NCBI GenBank assembly: GCA_937895845.1
Contig: CALBLK010000008.1
Location: 27,726-91,725, forward strand
Length of the DNA: 64,000 bases
Direction of reading: 5' to 3'
Source of the DNA: an uncultured Prevotella sp.
GTDB taxonomy: Bacteria; Bacteroidota; Bacteroidia; Bacteroidales; Bacteroidaceae
Notes under the pieces: model-generated
Database searches by the model: none
What the model was told of the DNA's origin: nothing
Seen by the model: only the letters and a program-made list of their open reading frames with translations
Made by a program: the position numbers and the translations under genes
Shown here: one piece after another, positions 33,610 through 41,348 of the stretch
How the letters are laid out: each line of letters opens with the position of its first letter
Position numbering within the stretch: position 1 is the first letter of the stretch

Positions 33610-34185
33610 TCACTTGAACCCGGCCAGCTTGTGGGTTTGCAGCGAGAGCCGCCACTGGGGGTGGGCCTTGATGTAGTCAATGCAGCGCTGGGTGATGCGG
33701 CGGTTGCGCCGGGTGTCGCCCACGTCACAGGGCTGCAGGTAGTAGTAGCGTGCCGTTATGCCGTGGCACCCCACCGGGCCTGTGCCATCGAAGATGCACT
33801 TCAGCTCGTCACACTCGGTGACTGCGGGGGTCCAGCCGGCGACGCCAGGCTTTGGCGAAACGGTGACCCAGTCGACTCCCCCGGGCACCGGCCTTGAGCC
33901 ATTGGTCTCCATCGCCACTTCGTAGCCACGGCTGTGCAGGAGGTCGACAAGCGCGCCGTCGGCCTGGAGCGCGGGCTCTCCGCCAGTGAGCACGACAAAG
34001 TGCGACGGGAAAGCGGCCAGAGCCTCCACCAGCTGGCTGTCGGTCATGCCGCGGGCCGCGCCAAAGTCGGTGTCACAGAATGGGCACCGCAGGTTGCAAC
34101 CCGAGAAACGGACAAACACAGCAGCGCGCCCCGTGTTGTACCCCTCACCCTGAAGGGAGTAAAAGATGTCGTTAATCCGCCTCAT
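33610..34185 (-). CDS. queE: 7-carboxy-7-deazaguanine synthase
   Basis: A 191-residue radical SAM enzyme that makes 7-carboxy-7-deazaguanine in the queuosine pathway. The [4Fe-4S] motif is Cys-x3-Cys-x2-Cys in FSGCNLRCPFCDTDF, which is the standard spacing. YSLQGEGYNTGRAAVFVR precedes it, and LTGGEPALQ plus ETNGS supply SAM binding. The ATG at 34185 is preferred over a GTG at 34206, and it overlaps the queD stop (34172-34174). The pair is therefore translationally coupled in pathway order, QueD then QueE. queC is not in the window. Confidence 0.94.
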   Translation of the reverse strand: MRRINDIFYSLQGEGYNTGRAAVFVRFSGCNLRCPFCDTDFGAARGMTDSQLVEALAAFPSHFVVLTGGEPALQADGALVDLLHSRGYEVAMETNGSRPVPGGVDWVTVSPKPGVAGWTPAVTECDELKCIFDGTGPVGCHGITARYYYLQPCDVGDTRRNRRITQRCIDYIKAHPQWRLSLQTHKLAGFK

Positions 34186-34504
34186 AGGTTGCGATGTTTC
34201 CGGCACTTTCCTGCACAGTCACCTTGTAGCACTGCGGTATCTGGTCGGCACACCACCGCGCGATGTTCTCGGCGGTAGGGTTGAACGGCAGCAGCTCGTT
34301 GAGGTTGCCATGGTCCAGTTTGTCACGTATGCGCCGCTTCACGTCGGTGAAGTCGCACACCATTCCGTTGCGGTCAAGCTCGCGGGCCTTGCAGTAGACG
34401 GTGATTGTCCAGTTGTGCCCGTGCAAGCCTGAGCACTTGCTTTCATAGTCAAGCGCCAGATGGTGGCTGGCCGAGATTTCCATTGTTTTCTGAATGTAAT
34501 ACAT
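34172..34504 (-). CDS. queD: 6-carboxy-5,6,7,8-tetrahydropterin synthase
   Basis: A 110-residue member of the T-fold 6-pyruvoyl-tetrahydropterin synthase family that feeds queuosine/7-deazaguanine synthesis. Zinc ligands are His14/15 in SASHHLALDYESKCSGLHGH together with His29 and His31 in the GLHGHNW motif; the active-site Cys is in KCSGLHGH. PFNPTAENIARW is a family signature. Small size and absence of an extension are normal. The gene precedes and overlaps queE. The gap to dnaG upstream is 34 bases, so it may be transcribed from the dnaG side. Confidence 0.95.
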   Translation of the reverse strand: MYYIQKTMEISASHHLALDYESKCSGLHGHNWTITVYCKARELDRNGMVCDFTDVKRRIRDKLDHGNLNELLPFNPTAENIARWCADQIPQCYKVTVQESAGNIATYEAD

Positions 34505-34538
34505 AGCTGTGAGTTAGTGTTCGGTACAGACAGGGCTG

Positions 34539-36461
34539 TCAGCGCCCTACCTTCTGCGCCAGCGCATCGTGCACGAGCTTGGTGTCGCGGTAGCTCTCCA
34601 TCAGTTCCCTGACCCGCTGCATGTCGGTGCCGGCCTGGCGCAGCTGGCGCTGGATGTCCTTCAGCCGCTCGTCGAGTACAGCCAGACGGTAGTCAAGGAT
34701 GAGGTGGACCACCTTCTGGCGCAAGGTGTCCATCTTGAGGTTCAGCTCCATGCTCGGGCTCAGCTGGTAGCGGCTGACGGCCAGGCTGTTGGCCAGCTGG
34801 CTCACGTTGATGTCGGGATGGTGGACAAAATAGCTTTCGGCCTTGAACCCGGGTTCTCCGCTGTGGGCGACGGCCTCCTGCAGCACCTGGTTGTAGAGCG
34901 GGTTGTCAAACCGCAGACTGTCCTGCGCCAGGTCATAGTCGACATACTGGGCCACGGTGAGGCTGACAGTCTGACCGTCCTCGGTCTCGACATTGTCGAA
35001 AATCACCTCGTCGCCATGCCTCACCACGCACTGCGCCAGCAGTGTTGCCACCTGTCCGCGCCGCTCGCTGCCGGCATCGGTCACCTGCAGCACTTGCTGC
35101 TGTGGCTGGGCGCCACCGCCGCTGTCCCTGCCAGCCGCGGCAGGCGAGGCCAGCTTGTCACGGATGAGCTTGTTCATCGTGTTGATGAGTGTCTGCTCAC
35201 TGATTTGCAACTGGTAGGCACACTGGCGCACATAGGTGTCGCGCGTGATTTGGTTGGGTATCACCGAAATGCTTTTCACAATGCTGCCGATGGCCTCCGA
35301 CCGCTTCACGGGGTCGGTAACCCCCTTGAGCGTCAGCTCCGTCTTGAAAGAGATGAAGTCGGTCTGGTGCTCCTCGACATAGGCAGCCAGTTCCTTGGCC
35401 GTGTGCTTCCGCGCGAAACTGTCGGGGTCGTCGCCGTCGGGCAGCAGGAGCACCCTTATGTTCATGCCCTCGGCAAGCAGCATGTCTGTGCCCCTCATGG
35501 CGGCATGGATACCGGCCTCGTCACCGTCGTAGAGCAGCACGACATTGGTGGTGAAGCGCCTGAGCAGCTTGATTTGGTGAACGCTGAGGGCTGTTCCCGA
35601 GTTGGCCACCACGTTCTCAATTCCGCACTGGTGCATGGCAATCACGTCGGTATAGCCCTCCACCATATACACGCAGTCCTCCTTGGTGATGGCGCGCTTG
35701 GCCTGGTAAAGCCCATAAAGCTCGTGGTCTTTGTGATAGATGTCCGACTCGGGCGCGTTGACATATTTCTGCTGCACGCCCTTGGTGCGCGAGTCAAGCA
35801 GCCGGCCGCCAAAGGAGTTGACCTTGCCACTCACGTTGAGCCAGGGGAAGATGACACGGCCGGCATAGCGGTCGACCAGCTCGCCCGTGTCGCGGCGGTA
35901 GCACAGCCCCGTCTTGAGCAGGAACTCCTCCTTGTAGCCGGCCTGGACAGCCGCCTCACACAGGGCGTTGCGCCGCGGGAGGGCATAGCCCAGCTGGAAC
36001 TTCTCGATAATGTCGTCACGGATGCCGCGGCTTCTGAAATACTGTTTGCCGATGGCCTGTCCCTCGGGGTCGTCATTCAGGATGTGGTGAAAGTAGTCCT
36101 TGGCCCACTCGTTGACCGCATACATGGACTCGCGCTCGCTCTGCTCACGGCGCTCGTCGTCAGTCAGCTCGCGCTCCTTGATTTCAATATGGTACTTGTT
36201 GGCCAGCCAGCGGAGTGCCTCGGGATAGGTGATCTGCTCGTGCTCCATCAGGAAGTTGACGGCGTTGCCGCCCTTGCCGCAGGCAAAGCAGTGGCATATC
36301 CCCTTTGACGGAGAAACGATGAACGACGGCGTTTTGTCATCGTGGAAAGGGCACAGGCCCTTGTAGTTCACGCCTGTCTTGCGCAAGCTCACGAATTCAG
36401 ACACCACATCAACGATGTTGGTGGCCTCCATTATCCTGTCTATCGTCGCCCTGTCTATCAT
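34539..36461 (-). CDS. dnaG: DNA primase
   Basis: A 640-residue replicative primase. The CHC2 zinc finger is at residues ~38-62 (CPFHDDKTPSFIVSPSKG then CHCFACG). The TOPRIM catalytic core has the conserved Glu in MVEGYTDVIAM and the acidic cluster in LLYDGDEAGIHAA and LPDGDDPDSF. A C-terminal helicase-interaction domain follows a low-complexity linker near residue 435. The ATG at 36461 (MIDRATIDRIMEATN) is the conserved start; a GTG two codons upstream is unlikely. Immediately upstream is the decayed GH2 remnant, so dnaG now sits directly behind the GH115 operon. Confidence 0.96.
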   Translation of the reverse strand: MIDRATIDRIMEATNIVDVVSEFVSLRKTGVNYKGLCPFHDDKTPSFIVSPSKGICHCFACGKGGNAVNFLMEHEQITYPEALRWLANKYHIEIKERELTDDERREQSERESMYAVNEWAKDYFHHILNDDPEGQAIGKQYFRSRGIRDDIIEKFQLGYALPRRNALCEAAVQAGYKEEFLLKTGLCYRRDTGELVDRYAGRVIFPWLNVSGKVNSFGGRLLDSRTKGVQQKYVNAPESDIYHKDHELYGLYQAKRAITKEDCVYMVEGYTDVIAMHQCGIENVVANSGTALSVHQIKLLRRFTTNVVLLYDGDEAGIHAAMRGTDMLLAEGMNIRVLLLPDGDDPDSFARKHTAKELAAYVEEHQTDFISFKTELTLKGVTDPVKRSEAIGSIVKSISVIPNQITRDTYVRQCAYQLQISEQTLINTMNKLIRDKLASPAAAGRDSGGGAQPQQQVLQVTDAGSERRGQVATLLAQCVVRHGDEVIFDNVETEDGQTVSLTVAQYVDYDLAQDSLRFDNPLYNQVLQEAVAHSGEPGFKAESYFVHHPDINVSQLANSLAVSRYQLSPSMELNLKMDTLRQKVVHLILDYRLAVLDERLKDIQRQLRQAGTDMQRVRELMESYRDTKLVHDALAQKVGR

Positions 36462-36520
36462 AAGCACATTTCAGTCATTAAGCAAACACTCGGGAACAGC
36501 CAGCCCAGCCCCCCATTCTG

Positions 36521-37044
36521 ATAGTGAGAGCGGATGGCATTGGCATTCATCCCTTTAACCAGCTTTACGTCTTCGATGTCGAGCCGCTTGGAAGTCGTTC
36601 TTCCTGTCTCGGGATAAAAGCAATGGCGGTTGACACCTTTAACAACAAGCCGCTTGCCATTCATATAGAAGCCTTGCCGTTGACCGTAACCCGGGTATCT
36701 GTCATCACGCCGTCAAAGGTCAGGGTGACACACTTGTCTTTCCAGGAAGCTGGCACCTTGAAACGGTGACGGTACATTCCCGTTTCATTGCTTGCCTTTC
36801 CTCCCTTTTTCTTATAGTAACGCCCATTAGTGTATTCACCAAAGCCCTGCTGCTCCCAGCAGGATGGCACAGCTATCTTGCGCCACTTTCCGCTGTTCAT
36901 GCCCTTGGAGCAATAAAAGTCCCACTTTACGGTGTGTTCGGCATCCTGTCCGGAAAGGTAAAGCGTCTCGGTCTGCTGAGCCGCAGCCTTCACAAAGAAG
37001 GCTGCAAGCATCAGCAAGAATACATAGATTATATTCTTATTCAC
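36521..37044 (-). pseudogene. GH2 family beta-galactosidase remnant with internal and 3' deletions
   Basis: From a GTG at 37044 the reading frame gives a signal peptide (YVFLLMLAAFFVKAAAQ). A typical GH2 sugar-binding start follows (KIAVPSCWEQQGFGEYTN, TGMYRHRFKVPASW, TLTFDGVMTDTRVTVNGK), then a stop. The frame shifts by one and resumes with MNGKRLVVKGVNRHCFYPE and TSKRLDIEDVKLVKGMNANA. In intact enzymes that segment lies a few hundred residues further on, just before the active site. After SHY the similarity ends. So an internal segment, the catalytic Glu residues and the C-terminal half are gone. It starts 2 bases after the GH115 stop, so it was once the third gene of that operon. Confidence 0.85.
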
Positions 37045-37046
37045 GG

Positions 37047-39599
37047 CTACTCAACAGGGAAAAGGTAGAACCTTCTGTTCAAATCAAAATCAACCATCCA
37101 CTGGTCAACGAGGAGATGATTGTCGAGTGCCTTGATGACAAGCGAGTGCTTGCCAGCTTTAAGACCTGTAAGTTTCAGGTCTCTGACCGCCTGGCCGCGG
37201 AGCACGTTCAGTTTCCAGCGTTCGGAGCGGAACGGCTCTTTCAGGCTGAACACCGTAGGCTCCGCCCCGTCAACACTGACAGAGAACCTGAGGTCTCCCT
37301 TGTCGTTAGGCTGGGTTGGAATGAGTGCGACCTTGAGCAGGGCGTCACCCTCATGCGGGGTGGTGAAGCTATAGGCAAGCGTGCCGTCCTTTGGCAGGGC
37401 CACAGCGTTCATGCTATGTCCCAGCATCTGCACCTGTTCCACGCCCTCTGAAGCCTGCTGGTAGTCACAAGCGTTACGTGCGATGGCGCCACTGGCATCC
37501 AGAGGGTGCGACTTCTGCCCGAAAGGTTTGTCCAGCCATTCCTTCACCTGGGCGTCAGTCAGCAGCGTAGGCACATCTGGTGCGGCAAACACAGGCAAGT
37601 CACGGGGGCGCATGTTCATGGAGCGCGCCCATTTGCCATGGGCCATCTCGTTGTTATACCGGTCTGTCAGGTCTCTTATCTCCTGGTAAGCCTGCTGGCT
37701 CTGCGCCACGGCATGGTAAATCTTGGCATTATGCGCGAACATCTCCTCCAGCGTCGAGCCATTGGCATAGCTGCGGGCTTTCTGTGCCCAAAGCATTTTG
37801 CGGGCATGCGCATCCGAAGCCAGCACAGGATAGGCGATGGCAGCAAAATAGGCATCCTTCAGTTCCGGACGGACTGCCTTTGAAATGCTCTTCACCTGCG
37901 AAGCGATGGCTGCATAGCGCTCCAAATAGCGGTCGAGTTCATTGCCGAAAGCAGTGGTGGAGAACTCGGTGTTCCTGACCGGTGTCAAGCCGCGGTCAAA
38001 CAGCTTCCAGTCTACCTCCACCTGGCTCCAGCCCATGAACTCGGGACGGCGTTCGCCGCACAGCTTGAAGAATTCCTGCATCACGGGGAGGAGCCTTTCG
38101 CCAGCCTGTTGGCCAAACTGGCGGCAGAGCCACGCCTTGTAATGCGCGTTGATAGTGCTGCCTTTCACGCTGTTGATGTCCCAGGCCATGTCCAAGAAGA
38201 GTTCGAGGTCGTAGCCCGCCACCTTGGGGTCGTGAACATTCACTATCCACATCTTGCGAACGTTATGGTCGTATGCAGCCTTCATTTCGCTGTACACCAG
38301 TCCGGGCTGGGTTGTGGTGAGCCAAAGGTAATCGTGAGGGCGGCCCCAATAGCTTAAATGGTAGTAGACGCCTCCGCCACCGCTGCGCTTCTGCTCAGCC
38401 TCGTCAGAGAGGCGGGTCATGTAGCCGTAGTTGTCGTCACACCACATCAGCGTAACATAGTCGGGCACTTTCAGCCCCCTGTTGTAGATGCTGAGCACTT
38501 CCTTGTAAGGAATGAACACCTGCGGCTGCTTGGCGGGGTCGCCAAGATACTTGCGAATCAGGTCTTGCTGGTCGTTGATGACCTGCTGAAGGCCGTCAAA
38601 CTTCTCCTGCATGGTCTTCACGCCCTCCATGCTGCCATCGTGTATGCCACGCATACCGATGGTCAGGAGGTTGCCTCCCTTGGAACCTTTCACCTCTTTC
38701 AGCCGCTCTGTCCAGTAGTCCTGCACCTGGTCCTTGTTGGTAATGTAGTTGAATCTGCCGCGCTTCCGCTCATCCCACTCATCCACATTGTTGCGGAGCA
38801 TCGGCTCGCAATGCGACGAGCCGATGGCGATGCCGCAGCTGTCTGCCATGGCCTTGGCACCCTCTGTAAGGAAGAAAGCCTTTGTTCCCGTGTGCATGCC
38901 CGGCCAGATGGCATTGGCTCTCAAGCGCATCAGGAGTTGGAACACTTTCTTGTAAGTGCGCGGGCCAATCTGTCCGAAACGGGCTTTCTCAAAGTTGCCA
39001 TAGCTCCAGGGGCGGAGACTCCAGTCCTCGTCGTTGATAAAGATGCCACGGTACTCCACCGAGGCCCCCTGCAAGGTGGTGAATCCTTCGTCAATCACAA
39101 GGCGCGAGCGCTTCTCGGGCACGACATCGCCCCACCATATCCAGGGACTGACACCGGCCTTGCGCGACAGTTCCAGAAGTCCGTAGGCCGCGCCGCGTCC
39201 GTTGGTGCCCACCACAACAATCTGGCCTCCTGCCACGGATATGTGGAAGCCGTCCGTCTTCTGCAGCAGGGCAGCGACAGGAACGCCTCGCTTCGCCAAG
39301 GATGACTTGGCAGAAGACGAAGACTTGTCGAGTTCAACGACCCGGATAACGGCCGAACCCGCCTTGCCTTCGGCCACAGCCCTCTGGCCTGTCACCGCCT
39401 TCATGTCGTCGGCAAACATCTGCGCCGCCACCTTGACCACCGGGTCAACGTTCTTCTGGATGTGATAACGTACGGCATGAGTTCCGTCGTACCACACGAA
39501 GTCCTTTGCCTGCAAAATGCACATGGGCAGCAAGACAACAGCCAGTGCAAGAAGAAGTCTTGCCATTCTGTTTTTAAAGTATCTCATTACATTCAGCAT
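37047..39599 (-). CDS. GH115 alpha-glucuronidase-type hydrolase
   Basis: An 850-residue secreted enzyme with signal peptide LLLALAVVLLPMCILQAKD. Family 115 features are the N-terminal beta/alpha domain (GRGAAYGLLELSRKAGVSPW), the barrel segment EYRGIFINDEDWSLRPW, NAIWPGMHTGTKAFF and VTLMWCDDNYGYMTRLSDE. The C-terminal domain is helical and then beta-rich. Characterised members remove 4-O-methyl-glucuronic acid from the xylan backbone. The gene lies 20 bases downstream of a double SGNH esterase on the same strand; together they would strip acetyl and glucuronosyl decorations from xylan. No SusC/SusD pair or regulator is adjacent. Confidence 0.9.
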   Translation of the reverse strand: MLNVMRYFKNRMARLLLALAVVLLPMCILQAKDFVWYDGTHAVRYHIQKNVDPVVKVAAQMFADDMKAVTGQRAVAEGKAGSAVIRVVELDKSSSSAKSSLAKRGVPVAALLQKTDGFHISVAGGQIVVVGTNGRGAAYGLLELSRKAGVSPWIWWGDVVPEKRSRLVIDEGFTTLQGASVEYRGIFINDEDWSLRPWSYGNFEKARFGQIGPRTYKKVFQLLMRLRANAIWPGMHTGTKAFFLTEGAKAMADSCGIAIGSSHCEPMLRNNVDEWDERKRGRFNYITNKDQVQDYWTERLKEVKGSKGGNLLTIGMRGIHDGSMEGVKTMQEKFDGLQQVINDQQDLIRKYLGDPAKQPQVFIPYKEVLSIYNRGLKVPDYVTLMWCDDNYGYMTRLSDEAEQKRSGGGGVYYHLSYWGRPHDYLWLTTTQPGLVYSEMKAAYDHNVRKMWIVNVHDPKVAGYDLELFLDMAWDINSVKGSTINAHYKAWLCRQFGQQAGERLLPVMQEFFKLCGERRPEFMGWSQVEVDWKLFDRGLTPVRNTEFSTTAFGNELDRYLERYAAIASQVKSISKAVRPELKDAYFAAIAYPVLASDAHARKMLWAQKARSYANGSTLEEMFAHNAKIYHAVAQSQQAYQEIRDLTDRYNNEMAHGKWARSMNMRPRDLPVFAAPDVPTLLTDAQVKEWLDKPFGQKSHPLDASGAIARNACDYQQASEGVEQVQMLGHSMNAVALPKDGTLAYSFTTPHEGDALLKVALIPTQPNDKGDLRFSVSVDGAEPTVFSLKEPFRSERWKLNVLRGQAVRDLKLTGLKAGKHSLVIKALDNHLLVDQWMVDFDLNRRFYLFPVE

Positions 39600-39619
39600 G
39601 TCGTTGCAGTTAAGCGTTT

Positions 39620-41236
39620 TTATTTCAGGTATTTTCTCAATTCACTCTTCGTCTTCTTCAAGCCCTTGGCCACACTCTTGGCGTTGTTCAAGGCGCCGAG
39701 CTTCGAGGTGTGGGTGTGGTCACGCTTGTAGTAGCGGTCGGCCTTCTCCTTGGAGCCGCACTTCTTGTCAAGGAAGTCGGCCGAGATGTTGTGCACATCC
39801 ACGAAGTCAACTCCCGTGGCCTTGGCCACCTCGCGGTACCACTTGCCATAGGTGTCGTTGCGGCGCTCTATCTTGCCATCCTTCCAGCGGTTGCGCGGCG
39901 TGAGCGAGAGCAGTATCGGGGTGGCCCCTTTCTCGCGCACATCCTGGATGAACTTCTTCAGGTACCAGCCAAAGGTGTAGACCAGCTCATAGTTGCCCGA
40001 CTTCTCCATGCGGTAGACACGTGTGGAATCGGACGTGCCGGGAATAGTCCCGCGCATGCGGTCCTTGTCAATGGGCCCTATGTCGTTGTGGCCAAACTGC
40101 AGGAGAACGAAGTCGCCAGGCTGAAGGCTGTTGTACACCTGGTCCCAGCGTCCCTCGTTGAGGAACGTGCGGGTGGAGCGTCCGGCCTTGGCGCAGTTGA
40201 CAATGGTGATTTTCTTCTCGTTGAAAACAGAGGATGCCACAGAGCCCCACCCCCACATGCTGTTGTCATCGCGGTCTTCGTTCTTCACCGTGGAGTCGCC
40301 GGTGATAAACAGCACCGGCTTCCCTTTTTCGCGCTTCACGCTCAGGGTGTCGGGCTTCACGCTTTTCATCATGGCCTGGAGCGGGGCCAGCTGCGGGTCG
40401 GTGCTGGCGGCAATTCCCTCGGCTGCCGAGCGCGCGTTGAGCTGCGCGCCAAACTTGCTGGTGTGGATATGGTCCTTGTAGAAGTGGTAGCTCTCCTTCC
40501 AGCGGCCAAAGCGGTCGAGCTTGGTGCCCGAGATTTCGTTGAGGTCTATGTATGGTACGTTCTGCTCCCTGGCCACCTCAGCCAGCCACTGGCTGTGGGG
40601 CTTGCGCACAATGCGCCCCTGCCCGTCATAGGCGTCACGCGGGGTGAGCGACATCAGGATGGGATGGGCGCCGGCCGCGCGGCAGTCGGCAATGTAGCGG
40701 CGCATATAGCCGCCATAGGTATAGACGGTCTCCTTGCGCCCGGTCTCCTTGATGGTCACCTCGATGGAGTCGTTCCCGGTACCCTTGATAACCGCCCTGG
40801 CGCGCCCCTCGTCAAAAGGCCCGTTGTCATTGTGCCCGATGGAGATAATCACCCAGTCGCCGGGCTTGAGTGCCTTGCGGATGTCGGGCCACAGTCTGTT
40901 GTAGAAGGTGCGCGTGCTCATGCCGCCCAGGGCCTGGTTCTCCACGCTGATTTTGTTGGTGTCAAAGAACTCGTGGGCAAAATACCCCCAGCCCCACTGG
41001 CCGTTGCTGCCGTTGCCCAGCGTGCCATTGCGCATGGTCGAGTTGCCGATGAGGAACAGCACGGGGTGCCCGTCCTTGCGGGTGGTGCCCGGAGCCGGGC
41101 GCGACATCAGCGCCTTGTTGATGCTGTCGGGGGTGTTGTCAACCACCTTGTTGACATCCTCGACAGGGCGCGGTGCCTGGGCCTGTGCCGAGACACAGGC
41201 TCCAATGATTGCGATAGTAGACAGTAGTTTTTTCAT
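39620..41236 (-). CDS. Tandem SGNH esterase (rhamnogalacturonan acetylesterase-like, CE12 type)
   Basis: A 538-residue secreted protein with two SGNH/GDSL hydrolase domains in tandem. The first (about residues 55-280) has GNSTMRNG with Ser66, the Asn block GHNDNGP and the Asp/His block DHIHTS (Asp255, His258). The second (about 305-525) has GDSTVKN with Ser315, GHNDIGP and DHTHTS. Both catalytic sets are intact, although the first replaces the usual GDS by GNS. Related enzymes remove O-acetyl groups from rhamnogalacturonan or xylan. Two non-identical domains may act on different acetyl positions (inference). It is the first gene of an operon with GH115 and the GH2 remnant. Confidence 0.88.
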   Translation of the reverse strand: MKKLLSTIAIIGACVSAQAQAPRPVEDVNKVVDNTPDSINKALMSRPAPGTTRKDGHPVLFLIGNSTMRNGTLGNGSNGQWGWGYFAHEFFDTNKISVENQALGGMSTRTFYNRLWPDIRKALKPGDWVIISIGHNDNGPFDEGRARAVIKGTGNDSIEVTIKETGRKETVYTYGGYMRRYIADCRAAGAHPILMSLTPRDAYDGQGRIVRKPHSQWLAEVAREQNVPYIDLNEISGTKLDRFGRWKESYHFYKDHIHTSKFGAQLNARSAAEGIAASTDPQLAPLQAMMKSVKPDTLSVKREKGKPVLFITGDSTVKNEDRDDNSMWGWGSVASSVFNEKKITIVNCAKAGRSTRTFLNEGRWDQVYNSLQPGDFVLLQFGHNDIGPIDKDRMRGTIPGTSDSTRVYRMEKSGNYELVYTFGWYLKKFIQDVREKGATPILLSLTPRNRWKDGKIERRNDTYGKWYREVAKATGVDFVDVHNISADFLDKKCGSKEKADRYYKRDHTHTSKLGALNNAKSVAKGLKKTKSELRKYLK

Positions 41237-41267
41237 TGTTTTTGTTGTTTTGCTTGTTCTACGGTGG

Positions 41268-41297
41268 CAAAGTTACGTTTTTTGCTGCACACAGGCA
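41268..41297 (-). promoter_or_regulatory. Candidate promoter of the esterase-GH115 operon
   Basis: The minus strand reads TTG (41297-41295), a spacer of 19 bases, then TAACTTTG (41275-41268), 31 bases upstream of the esterase ATG. Confidence 0.6.
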
Positions 41298-41348
41298 AGC
41301 ATCAACGGCACTAAATAAGCGCGTTTTGGCCCCGCAGCGCACGCCACC

